A stretch of 64,000 bases of DNA from Curvularia sp. ZM96 (lineage: Eukaryota > Ascomycota > Dothideomycetes > Pleosporales > Pleosporaceae). Position numbers and translations under genes: made by a program. Under the pieces are notes generated by a model, which had not been told where the DNA came from, ran no database searches, and worked only from the letters and a program-made list of their open reading frames with translations. The stretch covers positions 4,402,001 to 4,466,000 of the forward strand of contig JAJGBQ010000001.1 in NCBI GenBank assembly GCA_022457065.1. Reading direction: 5' to 3'. Below, in pieces: positions 1 to 11,845 of this stretch (its first letter is position 1; each line of letters opens with the position of its first letter).

Positions 1-895
1 CAATGGGATGGTTTTAGACATTTTGCCCATCTCCCCAGCGGCTCTTTCTATAACGGCGTACGCAACACCAGAACCTCCTGAAAGAAACCCCAATTAACAC
101 ACTCCCCAGACCAAAGGCAGTGACATCACCGGCCCCAGCGCCAACCACAAATGCTCGATCCACCACTGGGCCGAACACGGCATCGCTGGCCGCGGCATCC
201 TCCTTGACTACAGAGGCTACGCGCACAAGAAAGGCATCAACTACGATCCCTACGACTACTACCCTATCTCCTGGGAGGAGCTGTACCGCTGCGGCAAAGA
301 CCAAGGCGTCGACATCCGGCCTTCTGCCCAAGGCGGCGACATTAAGCCCGGTGACATGCTTTTTGTCCGCAGCGGCTGGAAAGAAGCGTATGACAGCAAG
401 AGCGATGAGGATAGAGCTAAGGCGGCGTTGCGGCATGGGTCGGGTAAGGATGGTGAAGACGGTCAGCGGTGGGCGGGATTGAGCCAGGAGGAGAAGATGC
501 TGGATTGGCTGCATGATTGCTATTTTGCGGCTGTAGCGGGAGACGCACCGGCTTTTGAAGCGTGGCCGACTCACGAAGGTATGCTTGAGAGTTCCCCCTA
601 ATCTCTTCTTCCGGCCGCTTTCGTATATTTTTGGGGAAGAAGCGCTGACAGTGAGATGCAGATTACCATCTTCACGAGTACATACTTTCCCTATGGGGTA
701 TGCCGCTGGGCGAGATGCTGGATCTCGAGAAGCTGGCGAAGACGTGTCGGGAGAAGGGGAGATGGTTCTTTTTCTTCTCCTCTGCGCCGGCGAATTGTCC
801 TGGTATGTATACATCTCGTGGCTTTCATTGTGTTGCTTATTGACTCTGTGACAGGCGGAGTAAGCTCTCATGTTAATGGAAATGCGATCTTTTGA
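1..895 (+). CDS. Cyclase-family (PF04199-like) hydrolase, 3' part
   Basis: The visible part is 235 codons in four exons: 1-57, 110-578, 662-802 and 855-895; the start lies left of the window. All three introns are GT-AG and all frames join. The text fits the fungal branch of the cyclase / kynurenine-formamidase-like family: an opening FRHFAHLPSGSFYNG, then CSIHHWAEHGIAGRGILLDY, a GDIKPGDMLFVRSGW stretch and YILSLWGMPLGEMLDLEKL near the end. Family members are metal-dependent amide or ester hydrolases; the substrate here cannot be told. The metal-binding HxGTHxD segment would be upstream and is not seen. The C-terminus is short after the last intron (13 residues). No neighbour suggests a pathway. 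Confidence 0.8.
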
Positions 896-1116
896 GAACA
901 GCAAATGGAATGGGGACGAAAGGTAGCTCTGTTGGGTGTATATAAATTGGCAAGTGGTAAAGAGAAGTATTTCCAGATATGGTGTATCATATGTTTGGGT
1001 ATCTGCAAGGCAGAGTGGTGAAAAAAGTTTGTCGTGTAGAATGTGTATTAGTTGTCGCAATTAATTCATCACGATCAAACAGCTCTCGTCTAATTGCTCT
1101 GCGCTCTGCATCTCCC

Positions 1117-3125
1117 CTAGACTTTCCTCTCATTCTTTTCATCCTCGCTCTCAATTTCAACAGTTGCTTCTACGCGTTCCGTCATTAGGTGCTTGACACC
1201 TTTCATCGAAAGTACCGCAATTGTCGCGAGAGCCACGAAAGGGACTATGCTCCAGTACGCCAATCTATAAGCACGCGCATATGACCAGTGGCTTGCATCC
1301 CATGCAACGGATGCGATTTCCTGATTAGCACCAGGCACAGTATTGTACTTGAACGACGATTCTGTTTTCCCCTTCATGGCAGCCAACAGGGCGGGAATAG
1401 ACGATGCAGGCAAGCCAGCTGCTAAGGCGGCGGAGCTGATGTCGCGGCTAAGATGCGAAGCGATGCGTGAGTTGACAATGGCGTAGATGACCTAGAAGAC
1501 TGTCAATACAATGCTAGTTTACATGAAGCATACGAAGAATCACTTACAGCAGTACCAAATGCGCCGCCAATGGCTCTAGCAGAAAATGCGAGTCCAGTAG
1601 CCGTGGAAAGGAAAGCGTGGGGCGCTGTGAATTGGATGCATGCTACTAAGAGAGTGAGTGGCCCTGCGCAGCCGATACCCGTCAATGCCGTGAAGATAAT
1701 CTGATTGGTGCCCCAGCCGGGCTTTATAAAGCCGAAGCAGATGGAAGCAATGAGCATGATGGAAAAAGTTACCACGAGCGGCGTCTCTGCATAGATATAT
1801 CAGTATACGCTTATTTCTGAACAAGTAGGAGAGATACGCACTCATGTCCTTGAATCTCGTTGCCCACCATGTGACTGCTAGCGAGGTGATCATGGACGCA
1901 ATTTTGAAGGACAACTGCCTGATTGCAATATTCCAAGCTTCATCTTCGAAACCGATGTTGAGTATAAGCTGTGGAGTGACGGCATTGATTGCTGAATAAT
2001 AAATCCAGCCTTCGATTGTAAAGGCAAATGTCGAGAGCCAGAAGTTGGGCCCAGTTGAAAAGAAAACATGGGCGACAATACCGTCGGATCTTCCTTTCCA
2101 TTCTGGAGACCATGTTAGAAGTAGCTCGTCAGGAAAGCATTCACGAACTCACCGTAGAAACAGAACGCTATGAAAAGAACGATGCCAATTGTCAAGCTTG
2201 CACATACATGCGGATTGCTCCACGGATATGCGCCACCTGCCCAGTTGAGAGCAAGGAGCATTAGCGTAGCAGCAGCAACCAGTAAAAAGGAGCCGATAGG
2301 GTCACAAGCCCATGCCCATTCCTTGAAGCTCATGCGCGGATAGTCTGTGCGTTTCTTAGGCCAGTAGAATGCGAAAAGGCCGAGTGAGGTGATGCCATGA
2401 AGTGCAACTTGAATCCAGAAAATGTATCTCCAGCCAGAAGCGCTGAGGTCAGTAACCGCTCCTGCTGCCAGGCTTCCGACACTGCAGACCCATCAGTGAC
2501 AATATCCATGGTGCTTGATTGTCAGGCCATGAACTTACGTGCCTCCCATTACGCCCGCAAAACCAGCAAATCCGTTAGCCAACGGACGATACTTTAGAGG
2601 GAGAACCTCTGAAGGAATTGATTGAACGATTGAGATTGTTGCGAGCGTAGTGCCGATGAGTATACCACCGCCAATCAGCATGGACATGCTACTGGCTTTG
2701 GCACAGACGATGGCACCAATGCATGCTATCAAAGGCGGTATAGTGGCGAATAACTTGCGATCCAGGACGTCTGACAGCCGACCAACAGGAGGCGAAAGGA
2801 CTGATTGCATGAGAAGAGGGCCTTGGATGACCCAACTAGCAATAGCAGGCTCTCCAAGCTCGCGGATGATGAAGGACAGGACGGAACCTGCAGCCACGAC
2901 GACGAAGACCTGAGACATTACACTGTGTTTGTAAGTGAGTTTTCTTCTTCATCATATTGGGTGGAGTAAGGCGCACGCAAAACAGCAGCAAAAAACGACA
3001 ACCCATGACCTCCAAGAGAGATTGACATGCTTGACGTTCTCATTTGCTTCCTGGTCGATGGGCACGATGCGTGTGCCATGGCTGTATTCAGCCTCGGTAT
3101 GAGTAGTTTCTGCCTTGGTGTCCAT
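1117..3125 (-). CDS. TRI12-like MFS multidrug/toxin efflux transporter
   Basis: The model has six exons (3125-2977, 2922-2539, 2481-2153, 2102-1842, 1786-1548, 1491-1117) and encodes 578 aa. The ATG at 3125 opens MDTKAETTHTEAEYSHGTRI; the phases close without error. Text typical of the fungal TRI12 / siderophore-type DHA branch is present throughout: VNLSWRSWVVVF before the first helix, VMSQVFVVVAAGSVLSFI, then GPLLMQSVLSPPVGRLSDVL with the MFS A-motif-like loop, SGWRYIFWIQVALHG, VEGWIYYSAIN-like text (here TIEGWIYYSAINAVTPQL) and a final HLMTERVEATVE tail. Family members are plasma-membrane proton antiporters exporting toxins or iron chelators. No biosynthetic cluster adjoins it, so substrate is unknown. 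Confidence 0.88.
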
Positions 3126-3845
3126 GATTGCATGACCAGAACAGCGAAAGAGAGAGCGAACAAGGAAGTGGGCTCAAGCATGGCGGTACCTATTTGTAGT
3201 GGGACAAGAGCAGATGCGCGCCTTGCTTAGACAGCATGGCATGCGCCCTGGCGCTACGGACATTTCTTCCAGCGTCTTGCATATCGGCAATTGAGGACAT
3301 ACGGGGTTAGAAGAAGTCCCAGGCTCGTTTGGATGACATTTGCCGCAGCTAGGGGATTGGGGATATGCGGGGTTGCATATCACGTGACCATTAGCAACCC
3401 CCAGTATAGTGATGCGGGGGAGGAGTAGTCTCGCTGTGCGTTAGTCTCCGATGTCGCCCCTTCTCGTGACATTGGATATGCGCGTTTGATGCCTCCTTGG
3501 CGGTGCCGCCTGGGGAAGAGCAAACGGGCGGGTTTAGTCCAAAACCAGCAGGCACGCGGGAACGGCGCCCCACTCCACTGGTGCCTGCCTACCAGATTTT
3601 GTAACTTTTTCTTTCCCTTTTTGTCATCTTGCTTTCTGCTGCCAGCAACCAACACGAACCTCTCGCCCAGTGCCACAGCCTCCTAGGTTGTCTTTTCTCT
3701 TTCTGCTTTCATTGTCTTGCTTCTGCCAACCCACGCGAATAACTAACCGCTCGAGCAGTGCCATTGCCCATCTAGCTTGTCCAACGCCTAGCAGCGTCTG
3801 GTCCCCTCGACGCCTGAGCGCAGTTCCAAGTCACCAAGCGATGCT
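3126..3845. promoter_or_regulatory. Divergent intergenic region between MFS pump and TAD3
   Basis: No gene is seen in these 720 bp. A CACGTG E-box lies at 3381-3386. From about 3595 to 3735 the plus strand is pyrimidine-rich, as expected for a fungal transcription start and 5' leader of TAD3. A short ATG-CTA-TGA mini-ORF at 3841 sits immediately before the TAD3 ATG. Confidence 0.5.
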
Positions 3846-5180
3846 ATGAGCACCCTACGTCCACTGTCGGGCCGCCTCGTCCCGCTTCGTACCAAGGAAG
3901 AGGTGCGGGCCAGCTTAGAGACGCATACCGTCTATGTAGCCGAAGTGCCCAGCAAGCACACCAACCCTATCAAGGAGTGAGCCACTCATTCGCCATGCAG
4001 CTGCTCGGTCTGGTTTACTAAACGTTACAGTGCCCTGCATGCAGCTTTGCCCGGCTTCAAGACAGCTGAGATCTCCCACTTACGCCGCGTTTGCCAGTTC
4101 AGGTTCTTGCCGCCGCACCTACAAGAGGAATATCATCCACCGTCGAGGCTTACCAAAGGTTCGGAAGATAATGAATTTGGTCCAATATATTTATCTTCCT
4201 CCCCTGCCTCTGCCCCTTCTCCCCCTAGTGCATTCGAGACTCCTGTCGAGCAAGACAGTGAGGACTTTATTAATTATCTTGATACAGTGCGCTTCTTTGT
4301 GCTTTGCCCTACGCGGTTTCTGACTCAGCCCGAACTCTTGGACATCATCCGCACATGCGAGCCCTATGACGGCAATGTTGCGCTCCCGCGCATCTTTCAG
4401 GTGACTGTACCAGCTCTTGCACCAATATCTGCCGAACAAGCCGAGGAGTGGAGCAACCAGTACTGGCCCATTGCCTACAAGAACACCAATCCCTACGGCC
4501 CCCATCCGAGCCTCGTGCAGCGCAACCAGGATGAGATCCAGCCCGGTGCAGGCGAGTTTCTTGCCTTGGCGAGAATGGTTGGCCAGCAGACATCTGATAA
4601 GTGTCTGGGTGAGAACATTGGCGTCGTTGTTGTCGACCAAACCAAGACGAAACCCGACATCATTGTTGTCGCAGGTGACTGTCGCTGGGAATCTTGCACC
4701 GAACCTCACACCGGCACCGGTAACGTCATGGCTCACGCTGCGCTCCGTGCCATCGCCATGGTTGGAAAGAAACGACTCCGCGCTGGCGGCAAAGACCCGG
4801 AAAACCTCGATCGCCCTCTCTTCTGTGACAACCCGCTCACCCCGGTCGAAAAGGAATACTTTGCCAAAGACAACATCAACGCCACCGGCTACCTATGTGT
4901 CGACCTAGACATTTACCTGACCAACGAGCCGTGCGTCATGTGTTCCATGGCCATTCTGCATTCAAGGTTCAGACGATGCATCTTTGGTGAACGCATGCCT
5001 CGTACTGGAAGTATGACATCGGATGACTCAAGTGACTCGTCAACAGTTGTCCCTGGATTGAAGAACGGTCTGTTTTGGCGGCCAAACAAGCTCAACTGGA
5101 AGCTTTTGACCTGGGAATTCAAGGAGGAGGGCAAGCCTGCCGACACCAGGACTGGCTTAACGGATACCCTGCATGCGTGA
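3846..5180 (+). CDS. TAD3: tRNA-specific adenosine deaminase subunit TAD3
   Basis: Two exons (3846-3976, 4031-5180) give 426 aa. TAD3 is the non-catalytic partner of TAD2; the dimer converts wobble A34 to inosine in tRNAs. The cytidine/deoxycytidylate deaminase fold is clear: the first zinc motif reads NVMAHAALRAI, with alanine where the catalytic glutamate of an active deaminase would be, as expected for a pseudo-catalytic TAD3 subunit; the second zinc motif reads EPCVMCSMAILHSR. Between them is the usual fungal insertion with GYLCVDLDIYLTNEPC. The N-terminal domain begins MSTLRPLSGRLVPLRTKEEV. The stop TGA at 5178 lies inside a GTGAGT donor-like sequence (see findings). Confidence 0.92.
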
Positions 5181-5309
5181 GTGGAGGACTCGTCGTGTAT
5201 TACATTGGATACCCAGTATCCACATGACGGACTGGATTATACTTTTGCTTCAGCTGTTTTCGGATGGCTGTGGTGATGTACATTAGACCGAATACTGGAA
5301 TTCTGGCGG

Positions 5310-5476
5310 AAGCAGTCGAGCATCCGGAACTGGAAAAGATGGAATCTGAATTTCGAGGTTCATCAGGGTTAATTGCAGAAACAGTCGAATATCTGCAAAC
5401 GGGAAGGATGGTATTCAGATCTCGAGATTCATCAGAATTAATTGCGAGTTTGAAAATTCCATCTCGATTCATCAGC
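5310..5476 (+). repeat. 69-bp imperfect tandem repeat (about 2.2 copies)
   Basis: Two units of 69 bp are visible: cagtcga recurs at 5313 and 5382, and ttcatcag at 5359 and 5428, with a third ttcatcag at 5468 after a shorter 40-bp step. The unit is 23 codons long and an ORF (5264-5608) is open across all copies, giving the pattern AEAVEHPELEKM / AETVEYLQTGRM. No domain is recognised. The repeat lies in the gap between TAD3 and the acetyltransferase gene; nothing else is seen between 5181 and 5679. Confidence 0.6.
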
Positions 5477-5679
5477 CAAAGTGTACAGAATATTGCCCCG
5501 ACTGTTTATAACACGATGTCCAATGATATTCAACAAAACACGAAGGAGCGCACAAGTTTTAACTATATGAAGACTAGCCAATTGAAGGACTTATTTAAAT
5601 CGGTTTAACCCCCAAAGGCAGGAACTCTAGACTGTCCACAGGCAGAACGGTCAACCGAATTCACCAAGTCACGAGCAAC

Positions 5680-6387
5680 ATGTACCTGCGTCCCGCCGAG
5701 CCCTCAGACGAGCCGGCGATAGCCTCTCTCTGCACACGCGCATTCTTCGATGAAGACCTCTTTGGCCGAGTAATCCACCCGCACCGAGCCCTCTATCCAG
5801 ACGACGTCCAAATCTACTGGCACGAAACCATTCGCAGCGACTGGGCTAATCCCCGCAACAAAGTCTTTGTCGTCGTCAGCCCCAGCAGCCCCTCCCAACC
5901 CGAAGACCGCGTCGTCGGCGTCGCAATATGGCAGCGACAAGGCGACGACAACGATAGCAACGTCAAGGAAGTAACGCAAACATGGCGTGATCCACGCCCT
6001 CATTTTCCCGCCCTCGCCCCCGCCTTGCAGCATCCCAACCGCGCTCTGGACCCAAGTAAAAAAGACATTCTTCATCACTCTGCTGACTTCACCAAGCACT
6101 ACTGGGATGGGCCCAATGCGCAGAATTGGTTCTTGAGCCTGTGCGCGGTTGATCCGGCGTTTGCGGGGCGCGGGTGTGGAAAAATGCTGGTTAGGTGGGG
6201 GATTGAGCGCGCGCAGGAAGAAGGGGTCGCCGCGAGCGTCATGTCGAGTGAGGGGACGAATGGTTTTTATCTTCGCTGTGGGTTCGATGAGGTGGTGGGG
6301 AATGCGAGTGAGGGGGAGGGGAATCCGTTGAAAGAGACGGAGGTTACGGGTGGAGATATTTTGTTTATGTGGGCAAAGAAAAGTTGA
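5680..6387 (+). CDS. GNAT-family N-acetyltransferase
   Basis: This is an intronless 235-aa gene. It starts MYLRPAEPSDEPAIASLCTR, the usual first strand and helix of a GNAT domain, and has the acetyl-CoA pyrophosphate loop as LCAVDPAFAGRGCGKMLVRW (the R/Q-x-x-G-x-G/A motif is RGCGKM), followed by GTNGFYLRCGFDEV, the typical motif B. An HRALYPDDVQIYWHE stretch matches a common fungal GNAT subgroup. The acyl acceptor is unknown. It ends 176 bp from the convergent 7-TM gene. Confidence 0.87.
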   Translation: MYLRPAEPSDEPAIASLCTRAFFDEDLFGRVIHPHRALYPDDVQIYWHETIRSDWANPRNKVFVVVSPSSPSQPEDRVVGVAIWQRQGDDNDSNVKEVTQTWRDPRPHFPALAPALQHPNRALDPSKKDILHHSADFTKHYWDGPNAQNWFLSLCAVDPAFAGRGCGKMLVRWGIERAQEEGVAASVMSSEGTNGFYLRCGFDEVVGNASEGEGNPLKETEVTGGDILFMWAKKS

Positions 6388-6563
6388 GGAGAGACGATGG
6401 GCCGTGTGTGTATGTAGGGATGCTTGGGTATAGAGATTGGTGTATTGAAAATTTCAAGTTTAAACGAATGGGTAGACAAGTTAGGGGTATCTAGCTGTGC
6501 TGTGCGTTTCTATTTACATGAGAAAAAGGGGAGCAAAAAAAAAAAGGCCGTGGGGACATCATT

Positions 6564-7912
6564 TCACTTGGGCAATTGAAGTTTGCCTGGTTTATAGTTT
6601 CTGGCACTCTCGCGGGCAGGCTCGTTCTCCACGGTCCACTCGACATCTTTTCTGATGAAGAGCTGATCGGTACTTCGTTGGCTTGAGCGGCGATCCAGGT
6701 CGACGCTCTTGTTGCTCGCCACAGTGTCTTCTTCGACAGCTGAGAGCCTTTCAGTAGCACTAGCTTCGCCTGCTCTTTCCCTTTCTCCCGAGGGTGATAT
6801 TGAACCACTGCTCACAGTTGTTCGAAGTGTATCCATACAAAACGTCCCGTCATGCTGCGCAGTACGTGGCTTGCTATGGCGGATTGTCGACATGTGGCCG
6901 TACCGCCCCGAGGACTTCGAACTGTGGCCAAGGTTGGGCTTTACACCGCTGCCGGTATCAAAACTTCGAAGGAAGGACTTCAGACAGGGGATTGTAGCGA
7001 CGAGAAGTGAGGCGCAAACTTGGGCTTGTTGCAATACCAATGCGGCTGTGCGGAAGACACCAGGGTTCTCGCTTTGTAGCGATATTTGCCATGCTTTGAA
7101 GAAGAGCACAGTCAATATGATGAGGGGTAGTCGTAGCGCGAAGATGCCGAAGACTTGGAGTTTGAATGTCACAGGCATCTGGAGGTGGCGGATGAGATAG
7201 CTGGGGATGAAAGCGAGGGCAGCGTCCGTAAGGGCGTCGGTAATGATGACGATCATGTAGCGAGTTTCGAGGCCAGCACATGCTTGTGAAGCGGTTCTTG
7301 GTGATAGACTATCGGGGGAACAGCCTACAGAAACGAGGAGTGCGGATGCGATAATCCAAATGACGATGGCGGTGATGACGGCAGTACAAGTTTTCCAGGC
7401 ATCTCGCATCTCCTTTGTGAATAGGCGCTGGACCAGGAGGATGGTGGCGAGCTTGGAGATGCCGAGAGTAATATAGATGGCTACTTGACTGCTGGCATAA
7501 GTCTATGAAGCATGTCAGATTCAAAGCCAATGCGGAAGAGTGAAGACCAGTATAGTACCGAAGCCATCTGTGAATACTGCGCCTCGGTCAAAATATCGAA
7601 CGACTTTGCCAGACCCGCCGACAGACACGCAAGCATCAACGAGAACTGAACGACGTCGGCCACCTAGCTCTGTGTTAGTTTCGAGATCAATGCAATAGAC
7701 ATTGTGAGCCCAAGTACCTGCGCAACCAGCATGGCCGCATCATCCAATCCCAACATATGCCATTTGATATAGAGGCGAGTGAGAAACGTGAAGCTGCTAT
7801 ACGTGAAGCCGAGAAAAGTAATAATGTACAGCGTTCCGCTACGGTCGTCACTTGTATTGACAGCCCACCGGTAACGTCCATCGTCGGACGGTGGAGTTGA
7901 TGCCACTGACAT
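6564..7912 (-). CDS. Fungal rhodopsin-domain (PF20684-like) 7-TM integral membrane protein
   Basis: Three exons (7912-7718, 7663-7559, 7502-6564) encode 412 aa. The ATG at 7912 was chosen because it gives a short extracellular N-terminus (MSVASTPPSDDGRYRW) before the first helix. Seven hydrophobic segments follow; marker text includes LGLDDAAMLVAQ after helix 2, QVAIYITLGISKLATILLVQ in helix 4, and a long helix-5 region CTAVITAIVIWIIASALL followed by DALTDAALAFIPSYLI. The cytoplasmic tail (about 150 aa) is Ser/Thr-rich and polar. This family is the large fungal set often called integral membrane or PTH11-like proteins; no CFEM domain is present. Ligand and role are unknown. Confidence 0.82.
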
Positions 7913-8938
7913 GGCAAAAAGTAAGTTGTGTGGACCCGCGCTGATCGGGACTGAAAGCGTCACGACTACTTCTTGAAGAGGGGACCACGGCAACACGCCA
8001 TATGAAAAAAAAAGCTCAGGCAATACATGGCAGCCTTGGTCCCTGACTACCCCTATGTTGCCAAGGCTTCGAGCATCACGTTTGCGGCGCGTCAGAACAC
8101 GGGCATAATCTCGCTACAAGTGGCCGGCCGGCACTTAACCCGTGTTCTGTAGTAGGGAAGGCAGGGAAAATGGATAATTCAGGGTACGGGCATTGGCGCA
8201 CCGTAGAATGGGGAATTTTTCTGCATCCTCCTTCATCCCGTGCTGAATGGCGTTCTTAGAAACAGACGGGGGGATTGGACGTTGCATCGTCAAGGTAAAA
8301 TGTGTACGTAGCGTTGCCGCCCGCCCCGGCCCGCACCCCGGCTGACTTCTTAGCTGTATCTAGGATTACTCCGAGCGGGCGAACAGGGCAACCGATCCTA
8401 CGGTCTTGTTGTCGGCTCCTTGGTCAACTACGCCGCACGGAAAAAACGCAGAAACCGGCTACTCTTGCGGCATACATATGCATAAGTGACAAGCATGCTT
8501 GATGGCGAGCGAATCAAGGAGAAGCTCTTCTGCTGTGCCAAAGACGCACGAGCATCTGATTTGTCTTGTGGGATTGCGGCGCATCCGTCTCCCGTTGCTG
8601 TGCCGCAGGGATGCGCATAGTCTGAAGGGACCTCGACCCTTCGCTTACACAGTAGGCCGTCTTGAACACGGCGTTGAGTACTTAGTAGATTAAGCGCAGA
8701 AGGACCGACAAAGGAGCGCGTAAGACAAAATAGCCGGTCGTAATGGGGTGAGTACTTCGTATGCTCGAGACAGATACATACATCGGCGCATACCGTACTC
8801 TCCATCGTACGATCGCTCGTTTCCACCAGTTCCTAGCGCAAGTGTCGCTTTGGTTTTTTGTCGACCTATAGCCACACTGTAGTCGTCGATTCTTCTTCTT
8901 CTTTAGTTTTAATTCTTTTTCGCGTCGGTCAGTCCACT
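7913..8938. other. Intergenic region between 7-TM gene and permease
   Basis: These 1,026 bp hold the two divergent promoters. Short open frames on both strands lack introns, homology or coding character. GC-rich C-runs lie near 8318-8345; a T-rich pyrimidine tract at about 8888-8925 immediately precedes the permease ATG. Confidence 0.4.
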
Positions 8939-10637
8939 ATGTCGGACTCCAAAGGCCTCGAGGCTGCAGTCCTCTCCTGCGACAATGGAATTCCCCAGGA
9001 TGCTGCTACTTCGCAGAAGCTGGGCACTAGCAATGACCAGAAGGACATGTATCGGATGGGAAAGCAACAGGAACTGCGTCGAAACTTCCGCTTTGTGTCC
9101 ATCTTCGGATACTCCATGGTGCTGATGGCGACCTGGGAAACGGTATTGACGTAAGTGAATGTTTGTGCGACTATTTTTCTGTTATCTGACATCTCCCAGT
9201 ACTCTCATTATTCCATTGACCAATGGTGGTACGGGTGGAGCCATTGTCATGTTCCTCATAACGGCACTGGGTATGGGCTTCGTGATTGTGTCCATGGCCG
9301 AGATGGCTTCCATGTAAGTGTGATCCGAGGAAATGATCAGGAAAAAGATATGCTCCTGTGATTGATGGAATAGCCACTGACACGCGTTCAGGGCACCTAC
9401 ATCTGGCGGCCAGTACCATTGGGTCTCAGAGTTTGCGCCCAGAAAACACCAGAAATTTCTCAGCTATATCGTGGGATGGCTCTGTGTGCTGGGTTGGCAG
9501 ACTGGTATCGCGTCCATTGCCTTCCTTGCTGGTGGCCAAATACAAGGCCTCGTAATCCTCAACAACCCCGATTACGTTCCTGAGAGATGGCACGGCACTC
9601 TCCTCATCATGGCTGTCGCCACATTCTCCATCCTGTTCAACACATTGCTGGCACGCAAGCTGCCCCTTGTCGAAGGCATTGTCCTGGTCCTCCACATCTT
9701 CGGTTTCTTCGCCGTTTTCATCACTATGTGGGTGTTGGGACCACGCAGCGAAGCCAAGGAGGTATTTGGTAGCTTCCAGGATAATGCAGGATGGGGGAAT
9801 GTTGGATTGTCCGTGTTGGTTGGCCAACTGACACCCATTTTCGCCCTGCTGGGTGCAGATGCTGCGACACACATGTCCGAGGAGCTGAAAGATGCTTCCC
9901 ACACACTCCCCCGAGCCATGCTCGCGACGGCAGTTGTCAACAGCACGCTCGGTTTTCTTATGCTGATAACTTTCTGCTTCTGCCTTGGCGATGTAGCGAG
10001 CGTTATCAGCACGCCCACTGGCCAGCCACACATCCAGGTCCTATACAACGCGACAAAGTCGGTTCCGGCTGCTACGGCCCTGGCATCTATCACGACCATC
10101 ATGGCTGTATTCGGTTGCGTCAACAACGTCGCGACATGCTCGCGTCAGCTTTTCGCTTTTGCCCGCGACAACGGTGTACCCTTTAGCTCATTCTTCGCCC
10201 ACGTTCAGCCCGGATGGGACATTCCGCTCAACAGTGTCGTCGTGTCGTTCGGTGTTGCTATCGCCCTTTCGCTCATCAATATCGGCAGCACCGTCGCTTT
10301 CAACTCTATAGCCTCGCTCGGTACGTGCGCACTGCTGTCATCCTACATCATCAGTATCTCGTGCATGTTCATCAAGAGATGGAACGGCGAAACTCTTTTG
10401 CCATGCAAGTTTTCCCTCGGTCGCGCCGGTATCTGGATCAACGGTATTTCCGTTGTGTATCTGTGCATAGCCTTCGTTTTTGTTTTCTTCCCTACCTTCC
10501 CTCACCCAACGGCCGATCTGATGAACTGGAATATCTTGATCTATGGCATTGTGGTCGTCTTTTCCTTGGTCTACTTCGTCGTCCGGGGACGTAAGGTGTA
10601 TATTGGACCTGTTGAGTATATCAACAAGGGTATGTAG
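8939..10637 (+). CDS. APC-superfamily amino-acid / GABA permease
   Basis: Three exons (8939-9150, 9200-9313, 9392-10637) encode 523 aa. The protein matches the fungal UGA4/HNM1-type amino acid-polyamine-choline permeases: a polar N-terminus, LRRNFRFVSIFGYSMVLMAT leading into helix 1, NGGTGGAIVMFLITALGMGF, MAEMASMAPTSGGQYHWVSE (the signature loop between helices 2 and 3), LGADAATHMSEELKDASHT and RQLFAFARDNGVPFS. About twelve hydrophobic segments are visible and the length is normal. It would import amino acids, GABA or choline at the plasma membrane; the exact substrate cannot be read from sequence. It stands alone, with more than 1 kb of non-coding DNA on each side. Confidence 0.88.
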
Positions 10638-11845
10638 ATATTAGAACGCGGCGGAGTTTGATGACAGTTAATGGGTCATGTCTATTAAGCAGGCGGATCA
10701 CAAAAGAAGCTAGGCTTCAAAATTGTTTCTGAATATTTATATCAATACCCGAAGAATATTGAAAAGCAAGCTTTCGGCTGTGCGGGCCATGTCCAGCGTA
10801 GTGCGTGAATCGTACACCTCAGTGCAGGCAAGCCGTTGTCGCCCAGTGCAGGGCTACTCGGAGTGTAAGAAGGATTTCATGATTTGTATAGACGGTCTGT
10901 AGCTAGCCGTCCACACATTATGGTCGTCTTCGTGAAAGGTCTCGGTTGGCGTGCCGAAATTACGAAGGCTCTCAAAACTTGCAGGACCCGCCTTTTACGG
11001 CACGTAGTGTACATATGTATGCATAACGTCGGCCGTATTCAAGTTAGCTTGTTTCTTGAGTGAATTCTTATATATGGATTGCGCCCGTGGCCAATTGTAA
11101 AAAAGCAGTTTTGTTCGCAAAACTGGGCAGATCGACTGCGGAATCGTGATCATATAACAGCTTGACGATATGATCACGCCACTGATGTTGAATGTAGTGA
11201 ATTACACGCATTATAGCCAGCTGCGGTGAGTGGCTTGAGTTGGATCAAATTACCGTGAAGGAGCAGTTGCTTGATTCGTCCTTGAATATCGTCATGACTT
11301 ATCCCGATGGGTTCAAGTTCTTGTTCGGCATTTCCAGGCGCAAGCTGGCCATGTAGATCCCAAATACTCATTCCATGATGGGAGTTGAGATTTATTGTGT
11401 AAACTAGCCTTGTAATATCTTTGACATGGCCGTCCAAGGATCCTGGAAGCCGTTAAATGTGGCTTCATCTTGGGGATGGCCACAAGATGCTGTAGATGCA
11501 ATTGGTAACGTTTCCTAGTATTGCGGCCTCAATAACAAACGTCGTATTTCCTTCATGGTTAATCCACAAGACGTCACTGGAAATTGAGCGCAGGCTGCGT
11601 TTCTTTAGCAAAGGCAGTGAACGACCACCATGCGTAATAGGTTGAAGAGCATGTGTCAGAACATGACGGCGATTGGACTCCTTGTTGATGGACCTGTCAT
11701 CGAGGAATGGCAGACATGGCATGTGACGATGAAAGGAGCTTTGTGTTGTGATGAAATGCACGTGCAGTCGCGTTTAGCGTCGATCTAGCGCGACCACGTC
11801 CCATCAACCCTAGCACTGCGGCTTCAACAAATACATGTCGCGACA
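10638..11845. other. Intergenic region upstream of ORC5
   Basis: There is no convincing gene in 1.2 kb. Minus-strand open frames at 11174-11437 and 11465-11761 read protein-like text but do not join through an acceptable intron and lack an ATG at the annotated ends (see rejected items). Confidence 0.4.

Noticed and set aside
14..1060. Long minus-strand open frame over the cyclase gene
   Set aside because: It is antisense to a well-supported four-exon gene and its text is low-complexity (Val/Ala-rich) as expected for a shadow frame.
9426..10126. Long minus-strand open frames over the permease
   Set aside because: They are mirror frames of the permease coding sequence, with no own start, introns or recognisable domain.
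11174..11761. Possible minus-strand gene upstream of ORC5
   Set aside because: Two protein-like frames exist, but they begin with GTG or lack an upstream ATG, and no GT-AG intron joins them in frame.
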